From Galaxea fascicularis (Eukaryota > Cnidaria > Anthozoa > Scleractinia > Euphylliidae), in the NCBI GenBank assembly GCA_948470475.1, contig OX419345.1, positions 21,633,000-21,696,999 of the forward strand: 64,000 nucleotides of DNA, read 5' to 3'. Shown piece after piece: positions 38,252 through 51,300 of this stretch. Made by a program: the position numbers and the translations under genes. The notes beneath the pieces are model-generated. The model saw only the letters and a list, made by a program, of their open reading frames with translations. It did not search any database and had not been told where the DNA came from. How positions within the stretch are numbered: position 1 is the first letter of the stretch; every line of letters starts with the position of its first letter.

Positions 38252-39508
38252 CAACAATCACCAAGGATATTTATGTCATGAAAGGTACCAAGGATATCTG
38301 GAAAAACAAACAAGGGTTAGCCTAGTACTCAGACCTTCCCCCCATCTCACAGGCTTACAGCTCTTGTATCCAGGACTTGGCACATCTATAGGCAAAGCAT
38401 TGGCAAATGGATAGGACAAATAAATGGGCACACAATGGTGCCATGAAACAAAATGGCTACTGTGTCAGAGCAGTCTAGTCTACATCCAGATGTGATCCTT
38501 CCCAGCTAAGCCCTGTTGGTTTGGTGATGTTTTTTTGCTAACTTGGGCTGAAGGCAACCATGTGGGGCTTCGCTCCTGTCATATTGTTCTTTTTATGTTC
38601 TATTACAAAATTCATTTTTTTTATTCTATATGTGCTTCGTGTTACATCTCTAAAAAAAAAATGATATATACATCAAGTTGGAAACCAGTAAAATGTACAA
38701 TACTCTCAGCTGGTCCAAGCCATCCTATGTCCAGACCGACTTTCATAGAAAACAGTAAATGCATGTTAAATATATATCACATGTTGTGCTTAGTGTTTCT
38801 CAGTGAAACATCATTTACAACTGAAGAGATTCATATTCCCACTATTGAACAGAATACTGCAAGTATGTCAGTGATATAATTCACCCTGTAAAGGTTAACA
38901 AAAGACATGAAACCTCTGCTGTGGTTTGTCTTTCATAATAACAGCTGTTTACAATGGACGATGTGACTGCAAATTGTTATGTGGCTTATAATGTTGCTAC
39001 TATTTTTAATTAACATCATAGTTATTCCACTGCTGTGTTAAATTGCATTATATGATGCACCCCACTTGTCCTTCAAAGGCTGGCCCTGTGTTAAAGAAAG
39101 AGGGCAAACTATGTAAGCAGAGTTGCTAATCTTCCCTATTACTGGAGAAAAGAGAATAAATGTGCTTTCCATAATAATCTGTGGAGTTCTAAAAATGAGA
39201 AGCATGGGTATTCCACTCACAGAGAGAGCTTCAGTGATGTGTCCATCTCTGAATATCATATTTGATGCTGATGTACTTGATTACCATTGAGGCTTCCAGT
39301 TCAGTCATGTCCAAGTGAGCCACCATTCATTTGCTAAGTAACAGTTGCCAGTAAGTTTGCCGTACTTTTGCGGCCATAATGCCATTGATATCTTATTGGA
39401 CAACAAAACTTTCAAGGATTTGGTAGAAAGGCATTTGTACCTGTGATGCAGATACCACAAAATCATACAGGAGTTATGAGAAGTGCGAGGGGGCTATCTT
39501 AGATTAAA
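38252..39508. other. 3' regions of PIGS and AIFM3 (convergent)
   Basis: No coding sequence supported; probably the two 3' UTRs and spacer. AT-rich, with several short frames that lack family resemblance. Confidence 0.5.
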
Positions 39509-42500
39509 CTAAGCATGTCCAAACCTTATCTCAGAGGCAGAAGGCATCTTTCCTTCAAACATCTGATTGGCCGCCTTAGCTGCTGCATTCCCAGGCCCCA
39601 TGGTAGCTACTGCCAGGATATGATCACCTCTGTAAAAATAGTAAAGAATTTTAACCAGTACACTACACAGTAAGGAAGACGAGGCAGTCAAATTCTCATG
39701 CTAACTTCAGGATAATAAATTTGTTGTAACAGTAGAGGTGAAGGCTGGACCCTTCTTTCACTGTTATTACAGGGGGTGACAACTCTAACAAGGCTTGCTT
39801 TAAACAAAAAAATTCAATAAATTGGAAGTTCTGAAGAAAAAACCAAAGTTTGACATTTTTACAAGAATGTCACCGAAAAAAATTGGGAGGACTCAAAAGT
39901 TACCAGTAAACACAATGTTTGTTGAAGTTGTGTCCCTCCCTCCACCCCCACCCCCACCCCCACCCCCACCCCCATATTATTGACTTTTCTTTCATTGTAT
40001 TTGTCTTTGCTATCAAACATTGTTAACATTCTTTAGAGGAAATTAAAGATAAAATAAATAAAACTCACTTGACATAATAAGCTGTAAATTTCTGCTCATC
40101 CACATCCCCATCAATGATAACATCATCAAAAGAATGTGCATGACCTAAGAATGAACATGAAGAAACAAACATGTACGAGGTATGAGAAAAAAGCCACCCC
40201 TCAGAGTTTACCTTAAAGAAGGCAGCAGCATCCAAACTCATGTAGCCAGAAATTTGGGCAACTCTGATTAAAAAAAGGCCAGCATAAAAGTACATATCCT
40301 AACAATTATTATTTCTTTGAACAGTTCGACACCACAAATGGGAGCAATGAACAGCATGACAAAGACATGTCATGTAAATGTCAACCTTGTTTTATTTTCA
40401 ATTTCCTTTGTCTCCTGTAACTAATTATTCATGGTCTATGAATAATTAGGGTTAGCAGACAAAGGAAATTAATTTCAATCTAAATTTATTTTGACCCACA
40501 ACATTACTCCTGACCAGAAATCAGCATCTAATCAAGCTTTGATGAAGACAAAGTAGAACCTTACCACAATATCGGATACTCTTGCCATATTGTGAAGTCC
40601 AGAAAAAGGGGATTGTGTTAATCTCTTCTTTATGCCCAAGCATGTTGCGAGCTGCAGTCAGACCTAGAATAACACTGTAAGATTACACAGGAGAAAAATT
40701 GAAACTCTTTCTTATTAATAATTTTCAAACTACAAACATAGATCAACAAACAGCAAAACTCAGGACAGTACTCAAATACCATGAGTGAAGACAAAATACA
40801 GTCTTCTAGTGACAGGCTGGGCGATTTTCTAGGCATATAAGGGAAGAATTGAAAGTAAAAATCAGGAGAACTGAAAATTGCTACAGTGTATGTGAAAACT
40901 GCTGTTGTTTTCAAGTGATACCTACCATGTTTGTGTGACATCTGCCAGTGACCGATAGACACCTTGTCTCCATTCAGCATCTTAAGGGGAAAGTGGGCAA
41001 TGTCCCCTGCAGCAAACACTCCTTCACAAGCTTTCATGTACTGCAGACCAAAACAAACCCAACAATGGGTCATGTAAATAGTTGGACGGTATTGTCTTAA
41101 GGCCCGTTTACACAGGCGATTTTTGTCGCGGCAACTCGATGCAATTTTTGTCGCGCTAAAGTTGCAACTTCAAAATCGCACGTGTAAACCAGATGCGATT
41201 TTCCGTGCGATTTGTCGCCATGATATTGCAGAGGTTTCGAACATGTTTGAAACTTGATGCAACTTCAGCGCGACAAAAATCGCCTGTGTAAACGGGCCTT
41301 TACATGGCTTTTAGTCTTTTGGGTAGTTTAGTAGCCAGCTTTTGGAACATCACACTACATTCCCATGAAAAGTTGAAATACTTGAATAGTTTCAGAATAC
41401 TAGAATGATAGCTTTCAAGTACAGAAATTGCTTCCTTTTTTAGAACATGATTGTGATCACACATTTTCAACAAATACCCACCTTGTCAACGATTACATCT
41501 CCACGACTTGACAGTGGAACCCCACTATCTTTTAAGAAACTGGTGGATGGAATGACACCTAGCAAAGACATAGATTTAAAGGAAATAAGACTGCACTCTA
41601 ATGTAGACAAAGACCTCAATACACAAAATAGGCAAAACTAACTTACCTACTCCTTGCACACAAATGTCAGCAGGAACTTCTGTTCCATTGTCAAAACACA
41701 CTGTTGTTAACTGGAAACAAAAACAAGAACAGTCAAAACTTAAGAGGCTTGACTGGCAAATTATTTTAATCCTGGGCAATTGGCCAAGGACAAACCTGAA
41801 CAAAAAAGTGGAAGACACAGCACCTTTCCAATTGCATACCTTTCCATTTTCACCTTTAAATGCCTTCACAGTGGCATCAGTTATGAATTTGACACCTTTA
41901 CTTTCATGAACCTATAACATGAATTCAATAATAGGCTTCTTAAAAAAAAAATCAATGTTTAGCTTGAGGCCCAGAGGACAAAAACAACAGAAATAAATTT
42001 CAAGGGATGTTAAAGACAACTATTAAGTAAAGATAACTTTCATTTTTCTTTGACTAAAGAGTTAGGGAAAGGGAGAAAAACAGGCTTAAATGTGTAGCGG
42101 TACTTTAAAATCAACTCCACTTCAACTTAGACCAATATAGGGAAAACTAAGTTAGTACAGAACATAAACAAACCTTTTTTAGCATTGTTCCAATTTTCTC
42201 CCCTAACACATTTGCAAAAGGAGTGCTGCTTCTACCAACACAGGTCACAGATGCAGCTTTGTCAGAAAAGTTTGCTGCCAGTTCCATGCCTGAAAAGATA
42301 AAAAAGAGGGTTAACATACTCATTTAGGGCAAACCCTTTTTTCTCTTTGTGACTTCCTGACGACTTAAAAGCAAATTCAATTTAATTTCCCTTTAATTTC
42401 ATAAATTGTTGTCAGTCATTTGCTCTTAAACCTAATTGATACTAACTGCAACAAGACAGATGAAAACAAGAAAGCACTGTACACTCATACCAATAAAGGA

Positions 42501-45500
42501 TGTTCCTATGATAACCACATTCTTTCCTGGGACAAAGTCCGCTGCAACAAAACAAAAATAAAGAACTTGTCACTATATCCTTGAAAGTCACAATAAAAAC
42601 AAAACAAATTTTGGTGATGATAAGAACAATAAGGAAGTGAAACATAAGACTTAAAACAAACCAATCTTATTGGCGTCATCAGGGCTTCTTAACAGCATAA
42701 TGTTCTCCAAATCACTTCCAGGTAGGTTTAAGCTTCTTGGTCTAAACAGAATTAAAACAAAAATAACAAAGCTTGCTTGAAATACCAAAACATAACTGCT
42801 GCTCATATTGATAAATTTTGCCTCCCCTTGACAGTGAGGGGGAATTTAAGTGCCAAATTCCAGCACCCTTATGTGTCACAAAGGTATAACAGGGGAATGT
42901 TTTGTGAAACCTAGTAAGCCTTATGACCCAACTTACTTTCCACCAGTGGCAATCAACACACTGTCAAAGTTCAACACTGTACCATCACTTAAAGTGACAG
43001 TCTTCTTGTTGGCATCTAAGGATTTCACCTATAAGACAAAATAATATAAAAACCATCAAGTACTGAAAGAGTAGCAGTTAAATATGAAAACAGTGTCCAT
43101 TTATAAAATTATTGCTGTACTAGCTGCAGAAGCTTTGTTGGATACTCTTGCTTGCGTATGCTCACAGATACAGATTTACTGGGAGAATAATGAATAGCTC
43201 TTACCTCAACGCCATTACGGAATTCAATATCATATTCCTTGAAATATTCCTCTGAACGAAGCTTCAGTCCATCAGCAGTGGCAGCTAATTTCTATGACAA
43301 TGAAAGATACCACACTCACTTAGATTTATTCACAAATTGCACTCACAGGAGCAGGGCTTGATGCAGCTGAGCTAAACACTGACCTTACTGAGAATGGGTC
43401 GATCATAAGGCAAATAAGGTTCCTTTGTGACCATGACAACACGACCTACAAATTGATTAGAAGGAATTGTCTTAGCTTGACTGAGAAAGTGACTGTTTCT
43501 ATCAAGTGACTAGACTGCAAGCAGTCCCTCTTTCTTTCAATCGTCGATCGAGTGAGCAACCTCGAAGCATAAGTGAGTGGAAATTGGGACAAGTGAATGA
43601 TATATCCTATAACTTCAGTCGACATCAAATTTGTGTGTACATTGCCAAAAGATTGATATGTGTAAAGAATGGTTTTATGCTTTTATGTTTTTATGCAATT
43701 CTTAAAAAAAATCTTCACAGTTAAGTTTCTGTACATAGTTATTTAGTTGTGAGCCTGAGATGTTTTTTTGTATCTTATGGGTTGTTGCAAGTAGTTCATA
43801 TCAAAGTACCTTTGAATCCTTCCTCTCTGAGTGTTTCTGCACCTTTCATGCCTGCCCCACCTATAAATTTGACATCAAAGCATGTATCAACCAATACTGT
43901 CGTTGTTCATATTTAATCAGTTTTAACCCATTGACATCCAAGACCTCAAATCCAGACAAAATGACTACTTGAGTGAACTCACACACCAGTGTTAAAATAT
44001 TTCAAGATTTTAATGACTTCCCTTTGTCCTTCTGCTGTAAAAATTCACAGAAATACTATTTATATAATAAAGATTTACTACGTCAACATCGATCTTACAG
44101 GTACGTGCGAGATCCTTTCTTAACTAAATATTACAAGGAGCCTCACCTCCACCAATAATAACAAAGACTCGTTTGTCATAGTTAGTGTCTGCCTTCACCA
44201 TCTTTTTTACTCTCTTGTGAGATGTTAATTGCTAAGTAAAGAAGAAACAGTCATTAATTTTTTTTAAAAAACAGACATCACCAAGTACAGCAGATAATCT
44301 GATTTCACTGTGGCCAAGTTTTAAGTGACAAAAATAACGTAATGATAACTTACAAACAAAACAATCAACAATATTACAGTAAGTTGTAAATAACAAAATA
44401 ATAGCAAACCTCTGGGTGAGCCCTCACAATCACGTTATCATTCTTGATGACAACCTAAAAAAATTATAATTTGTTATAATTCCTGAAGTATTATTTATTA
44501 TAATTTTGCCAATTAAATAATGTATCATAAATGCCTTTAACTGTTTCCAAAAGGGGCACTGGCATATTAATTCGTAAACATTCATGTACTGTCATTCTAT
44601 TAATTTGGCTTGGAATTATTCTTTCTTGACTTTTGCTCCTTTTGTTTCATGTCATCTGGCTCTTCTGCATGAAGTAATTAAATGCTGTTTGTTCAAATTG
44701 TACTGAAAAGTATTTCAGTTTCAAAGAGGGAAGAGGATGGGGAGCAAATGGAACAGGACCCCCTGAGATAGGACACAAGGGGAAACAAGAGTTACAAAAA
44801 AAATAGCTTTTCAGTTATGAGGAAGAAGTAGGAAGTTAGAATAATCTCATTGGTAGAAGAGGTTGGGAAGTATGAAGTTCAAAGCTTCTTTCATACCTCA
44901 AATTTTGGTATACTGTCTAGTCCAGGAAAATCTTCAATATCGCCAGTCCTGATATTAAAGCAAGCTCCATGCCATGGGCAGCGAACACGTCCATTATACA
45001 GGTGCCCAGTAGCCAATGGAGCTCCATAATGTGTACATTTGTGACCCACAGCAAAGTACTGGCCATGTTCACGTACCAATAATGCTTTACCAGATTCACC
45101 AATATCAATTGTTTTCATACTTGGATAAATAACAATCAAAATAGATTAATTAATAATTAAGTACAAATAAAAATCACTGTAAGGATAAGACTGCAAAAGT
45201 TTTATGAGCTACAAATCAATCAACAATTTGCTCAGCTTACGTTCCATCCTGCAGGCAGTCATCATACTGGCCAACAGTCACCTCAATCATGTTGCTAGAG
45301 TGTTCTGCAGATGTTGAACCTTGCATAAAAAGAGGAAGCATTTTCTGTCAGGAACTAAAAAATTTATCTGACCTGTGTGACTAATCAAATTTTAAATACC
45401 CTGGGTGTCTTGTGTCTCGGCTCTATTTAATTTCAATTAATTTTCTTCATTTCTTTATATTTATGTAAAATGAATGAGTACAAAATAGTAGAGATTGTTA

Positions 45501-46617
45501 TTGTTGCTGTTGTTAATAAGATGCAAGACATAGCTTAAAGGCTGGTTTATACAGTGACATAAGCATAACAATGTTTACACAGGTTACTTGTGCGTATTCT
45601 TATGTTATGTCCGGTTTACACACTTGTTTATAATGAAGCATAAGCATCAACATGAGCATAAGAAAATAGGGAAGATTCCTTTTTCTTATGCATATGCCCA
45701 TGTCATTGTGTAAACCAGCCTTAAAACTCCCATGACAAAAGTCGAGAATCTACCAAGAGGTTATTTGCTTAATAAGCACACACTGGCAAATCAAAACAAC
45801 AAAGCAAATGGGCTGTTGCCTTGACTATTTACTCGACCTCTTCTTGCTGATCAGCAAACAGTATAAGCCTAATTTTGCCAAAATTTGAGGGATCCATAAA
45901 GCTGGCAGTGTTTTACTCCACTTTGCACTGGAGTCATCGACAATATTGTTCATTTAATTCCCAGTAATGAAAAGCAAGTCTTTTTTGAAACACTTACACG
46001 TTGAAAAAGATTATTTCTCTTTTTGAACATGGCATATCAATGTAGACTGTACAAATTCTATATTATTTTTGATTATCTGCACGTTTAAAACCCTCGCCTG
46101 CGTTTTTTAACATTTGAAACACAACCGTCTTTCATCGTTCCAAACGTAATTTAATTGTCTAAAACCAAGCCTACTAAGCGGAAAAGTTTTCAAAATGACA
46201 TGACGTGACATCAATATTTATTATTTGTAAAGTTAGCACCCAGCGTGTGATAAGGAATCGGCAAGGAATCCCAGCCAACAAGTGAGCGAAGGCCAGCTGC
46301 GAAAAAAAGCTACATCAACGTTACTTTTTTTTCGAAGTAACTGGCTTGCCGAAAAAATTGAATAAGCTTAATGGCGCAAAAACACACGTAAACCACTCGC
46401 TTTTCGGGAAAATTGGTCGAGCCAACATTGCTTTTACGTGATCACAAATTCGCAGATCACACATCGCTGTCGTTCGTTGTTTATCCACAAGTACCTCACC
46501 TTCCTCCGGTGCAGAAGACGTTGTAAGTGTTCCAGTTGTCGAGAAGCTGGCAAACGATGGTTTAGGGACCCTTCGAAAGCCTCTGTTTTCCTTACCGGAG
46601 GAAACGGCGACCCCCAT
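39509..46617 (-). CDS. AIFM3: Apoptosis-inducing factor 3 (AIFL)
   Basis: Rieske-type flavoprotein oxidoreductase. Nineteen coding exons, 46617-46500, 45319-45241, 45119-44897, 44454-44410, 44231-44147, 43860-43810, 43445-43384, 43291-43205, 43028-42937, 42741-42662, 42541-42491, 42289-42174, 41911-41840, 41710-41647, 41558-41482, 41040-40926, 40663-40565, 40144-40069 and 39629-39509, give 570 residues (human 605). The Rieske ligands are Cys94, His96, Cys113 and His116 (CTHYGAP and CPWHGACFN). The FAD-binding GGGGAGMKGAETLR, the NAD-binding IIGTSFIGMELA and the second FAD motif GVFAAGDIAHFP follow in order. The N-terminus MGVAVSS fits an N-myristoylation signal, as does the human start. All junction phases agree. 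Confidence 0.95.
39942..39975 (+). repeat. (CCCCCA)n microsatellite
   Basis: About five tandem CCCCCA units in the last AIFM3 intron, C-rich on the plus strand and G-rich on the transcribed AIFM3 RNA. Confidence 0.9.
41100..41299. mobile_element. 200-bp MITE with perfect 31-bp inverted ends, TTA duplication
   Basis: The left end AGGCCCGTTTACACAGGCGA, continuing through ATTTTTGTCGCG, is perfectly repeated in inverted form at the right end (31 bp each). Both sides are flanked by TTA, a 3-bp target-site duplication typical of PIF/Harbinger elements (TWA). It lies in an AIFM3 intron, has no coding capacity and looks young. Confidence 0.9.
45539..45721. mobile_element. 183-bp MITE, TAA duplication
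   Basis: Left end AGGCTGGTTTATACAGTGAC and right end (reversed) AGGCTGGTTTACACAATGAC, flanked on both sides by TAA. The ends share the pattern AGGC(C/T)(C/G)GTTTA(C/T)ACA with the element at 41100, so both probably belong to one PIF/Harbinger-like group. It lies in the first AIFM3 intron. Confidence 0.85.
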
Positions 46618-48327
46618 TACGGAAAATAGATATGATAATGCCCTTAGCAAACAATAATGCGTACGCACTAATTGATAACCATGACCGATCACTACTGAAC
46701 GAAAACACGAATGAATTCTCAGCTTTCCTGCTTCCCGTAACATTTATATTCACGCCCTAAAAGCAAAAGCTAGCAATGACGTAAAACAGGTGTCAGGCGC
46801 CTTTTCGAAAGACCCCTTAGAATTCTTACCTCGAGGTCAGCTGTACCCCACTCTCTTGCACCGTCTGTCTCTCCAAACCACAGGAGTGATTATGCAAGGC
46901 TGGAACAGGTTGGGTACTGGGAAAAGGTCACGTGCTGGGGGCCACAGGAATACCAAGCTTTGCCTTGATTTAAAGCAATTCAGTTTAATTTATTCAGTTC
47001 AGTTTAATTTGTACCAATAAATCTGCCAGTTGAACAAAAAGTACAGTCCGTCTCCGCCCACAAATAGCAAAGGCTAATCGCGGTGGGCAGAGCAATCAAT
47101 GCAAGCCTCCTCCCTTAAATATCTCTTAGTACCATGTTCGAAAATAGAAGAAAAGAATCCAGAAATATAGCATGGTTAAAATCAGTACATTTGAAATAGG
47201 CTTTAACACAAATATCCGGATATTTTTTGAGATATTTAGACATTTCTGAGACATTTAGAAAATTTAAAAAAAATTTAAGATATTTAGAAAATGTTGGTAT
47301 ATCTCAAGAACAATTTATAGGGTTTTTTGGCTGTTTTCCAGCCTTTCCCTCGCTATTTTCTTGACAGACCATGATCAACATACCAACTGTTTACCCATTA
47401 GTGAGAAAACGTTAAACTTTGCATCCACGTTGTTTTGAAAGTTGCTTTATTTCCATAATACTAGTGTAGACAATCTCTGACATACTTTTCAGTTCCCACT
47501 GGGGAAAATTTTGGCCTAAGGGATTCACAATCAGCTTATCTGTAAAAAAAAAAAAACTACAAGATATTTCAAGATATCTAGAGAATTTTTCGAGATATTT
47601 TAGAAAATTTTTTGGGATATTTTGACTTTTTTTTTTTTTTGATTTCCAGAAAGGTATTCAGGCAATAATATGTGATATTTGTGTAAAGGCCTGATTTGAA
47701 AATACAAAGCTAGGAAATTTGAAATAACTGTCTAGTAATGATTCTGAAGACCCTCCATCTGGGATTTCAACAATCCAAGATGGCCTTACAAACAGATATT
47801 GCTTTAGTTCGTTAGAACTTCGTACTTTATAGGCACTTTATAGCTTAAAAAAAGATTGTGCTACAAAATCCAAATAGCATCAATGCTAAGATCTATAAAA
47901 TCATGTTTGTCTTCCTATGCTATGCATACCTAGCATGATTTCCTTGTGGATGTCTGGACTATATGTACTTAAATCCCTTTAGAATCTGCATGTTTGACTA
48001 AAAAATGCTAAACATTAGAAATGTGCTATAAGAAATCTTGAGAAATGTCCAACCTTCAGAAACCACAGAACTCTCCCTTGAACTGTGTTTCCTTTGACTT
48101 TTGGATACTCGTGTACATTTTCATTCTAAGGCCACAACACTCAAACAACAAAGTCTCAAGTTTTAACATAATTTTATTCACAAACAGTTTACAATTTTAT
48201 CCATAATGACAAAACAACAATGTCATCAAAAGCCAACAAACCTAGGAGAAAATTTCACTTATTTACCACTATTAGAAAAACATTTTTCTCAAGAACTGAA
48301 CTGTAGCGACACACTTGAACATTTCTC
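46618..48327. other. Spacer between AIFM3 and COX6A
   Basis: No gene seen. It includes the AIFM3 promoter side and, at about 47191-47700, an AT-rich inverted-repeat element. Confidence 0.5.
47191..47700. mobile_element. AT-rich inverted-repeat element (non-autonomous)
   Basis: The left side reads GAAATAGGCTTTAACACAAA and the right side, reversed, CAAATCAGGCCTTTACACAA, both continuing into ATATC. The interior is filled with GATATTT / AGAAAATTT words on both arms. This suggests a DNA element of about 500 bp with imperfect ends; no clear target duplication. Confidence 0.5.
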
Positions 48328-51300
48328 TCAGTGTTCATGTTCCTCATCACCATCTTCATAACCTTCAGGCAAAGCATTTGCGTGTGAATTGTGGAACAAA
48401 CTGTGGTTGCCATCTCCCCACGGAAATGCCTACCAAATGCAACATTATTGTTATCAGCCTTTTTACATAGGATCAAACAACTAATAACATGATGAAATAT
48501 ACATCACATTCCAAGTTGAGGGAAACAACAACAGGTGTACAAGGTCGACAGGGCACTGGCTGGGGTTGAAAAACAAGGTCAATGGTAAGTGCATGCTGGG
48601 TAAATATTTTCATTTCAGGTACACACTAGTACCAAACTGGTGACAAATCCAACAGCACACTGCCTGAATTTCCCCCTCAACCTAGCTGAAAGGTTGGCAC
48701 ACAAGAGGATAATATTATTTTGTAAGGAATGGTTGTGGGGCTGGGACCAATTCCTTTGGACTGTAAGCCCATTTGTGGGGACCAAATTTGTTCCCTATGA
48801 ATAGTCCCACTGATGTCAAACCTCCGCTTCCGGACACCTCTCTTGTGTGGACATCAAGTTGCAATCCTGGCAATTTCCATTAGAGGACATCTCTTGTTAG
48901 CAGAATTAGAATTAAATTAGAAGTACACTAAAACCAGAAATTTGATTCAAAAGCCATCACACCAAGTTTCAGTCCTGTGAGTGTCCACTTATGGGAGGTT
49001 CAACTGTAATTGAATTCATGAGACTAATCACAGGGAAAATTTGCCTGAAAAATACTTGTTTCTTCTTCGTACCTTGCTCCTAATCTCATGAGTTTTTTGT
49101 GTTGTCTTGTGTTTGTCTATTGTGTGTGCCGACCTTAACTAGTAGTAAACCTATGTAAACTGGCTGCCTATCATTATTAACTTGTCAGTAACTCTAGGCA
49201 GCCAGTGCTCTCCTATATTTATTTTTATATCTAACAAAATAAATGTATTTAACTAGGCAAAGTGAGAGAAATAAACTTGTTGTTGTTGTTGTTCCCTTCA
49301 CAAACTGTACATGGGAACAGTGTCGTGTCAGGATATTTCCCAGTGTTTGTGTGGACCTTAACAATGTGGCAAATCAGTTCTTGGTGGTTTTGAAACTGTT
49401 TACAACTTCACAGAGGGTTGAAGCTATAAAGTATCATATGACTCAAAAGCACAGAAAGTATCTTGATTCATCTCTTGAATATTACATAGGGAGTGAGCCT
49501 TCTGAATGTCTAACATTCACACTAAAAGAGTACTCACTGTACTGGGCATTAACTTGAAGTGTAAAAAGTTTACTAACTTTATTTCGGACCCTCAGGTGAG
49601 GGTACGCAACAAATCCTGGCCTGGGATGTGTATGATGTTCCTTTTCCTTCATCCAAGCATTAAAGGCACAGATCAGAATTGCTGGCACAGCAACAAAGAT
49701 AGAGACATTCTTCCATGTCTTCATGGTTGCTACAGGGTTGAAAAAATCCAAGATTAGCACAAATTATGGCAAGACAGCCCCATTCATATAGTTTGAGTCA
49801 CAAAATGTATGCATACATTTTGTGACTCAAACTCTATTTGTTTTTGGAACTGGGTTAGTATGAAAGTGATGCATACCGTAATTTCCGGGCGATTACCCGC
49901 GGGTAATGTGTTAATTTTTCCGCAAACAGTTGTTGGTGCGGGTTATAGGAAGGTGCGGGTAATGTGATAATTTTTAAATCTTTGGTATAGTTTTAAAATC
50001 GTAAGTAGGGGAAAAATATAAAAGTCATTAGAGAAACTGTTCCTAAAAACTATGTATTGCCTCATTTATCCCACTTATATTGCCTGATAGACTTTAATCC
50101 TCTTGATGAAAACCAATGCAAATTGAAAACATATCAACAGGTATCATTCGTAATCCAAATCCGCGTGTCATATTACTTTCTTACCTCGCTAATTTCATAG
50201 CTTTTTTCCTTGTTTAGTTTAAAATAAAAACATTATTCACTAACTGGGATAACAAACTCAAAATAAAAAAATTTAAAAATGTGAAGAGCAGCTTTTTAAA
50301 GCAATTCCCACACGAAAAATGATACCAACATGTTTGTTTCACGGCGCTGCCGCCGCCGCCGCATTATAGGTGATTGTCGGCACATGTGTAAACAAACATT
50401 CACGGACAAAATTTTCTCGCGAACTTTCGAGCGAAATTTCATGCGAAAAGTTTCACTGTCAAACGATATTTCGAGCGACATTTCGAGGAAATATCGCACG
50501 ATATTTTGGAAGGACAAACGGAAAATCGCTATTTCGAAAATTCGCAGAAGCGAAATTTCGCGCAGCAACTATAAACAAAACAACGACAAAATACGGAAAG
50601 GACGATGTCTGGTGTTGTCCGTTAAATAAAAACCTATTCTGCTATTCTTTAATTTTCGTTGGTTTTGGGGTGCAGGTAATAGGCCGGTGCGGGTAATCTG
50701 TTGAACTTTTTTTCGCCCTATGACAAAAATAGACCGCTGCGGGTAATCTGCCGTGCGGGTAAACGTCCAGAAATTACGGTAATTAATATATGGGGCTGTC
50801 AGAAATCTTTACCAAACTATGGGATATTTGGTGATAAAAGGGGATTATTAGTATTAGTTCCAACCACAGAATATGGGGCCACTCTGCAAGCAGTATTACT
50901 GAAGTGGCTCCACAGCTCCACATCTAGATTAGTAAAGAAGGAAGAAGATGTGTATGTGAGTGGCTCTGCAGCTCCATGGTGGAGTTGGTGCTTTAAGGAA
51001 ACAAGCAGTGTGGGTGGTTCCACAGCGCTACTGTCAGGTTAGTGTTTTAAGGGACAAGGACAATCTATCTGTGAGTGGCTCTGAAGCTCTACAGTGGGTT
51101 CCAGTGGTTCTACCCATAACAATAAAATTTATGACTTGACATGCCGGGCCAGGACCCATGCACGAAGCTGCAAGCTAGGAATAATTTTTGCATTCTTTAT
51201 TCGTTTGAGCTAAAATTTGGCAGACTAGTTGAATTCTTCATTCTCAAAAACCTTATCATTTTTGTTTTTTTATTTCAACGGTTTTTGGCGGGAAAATGAC

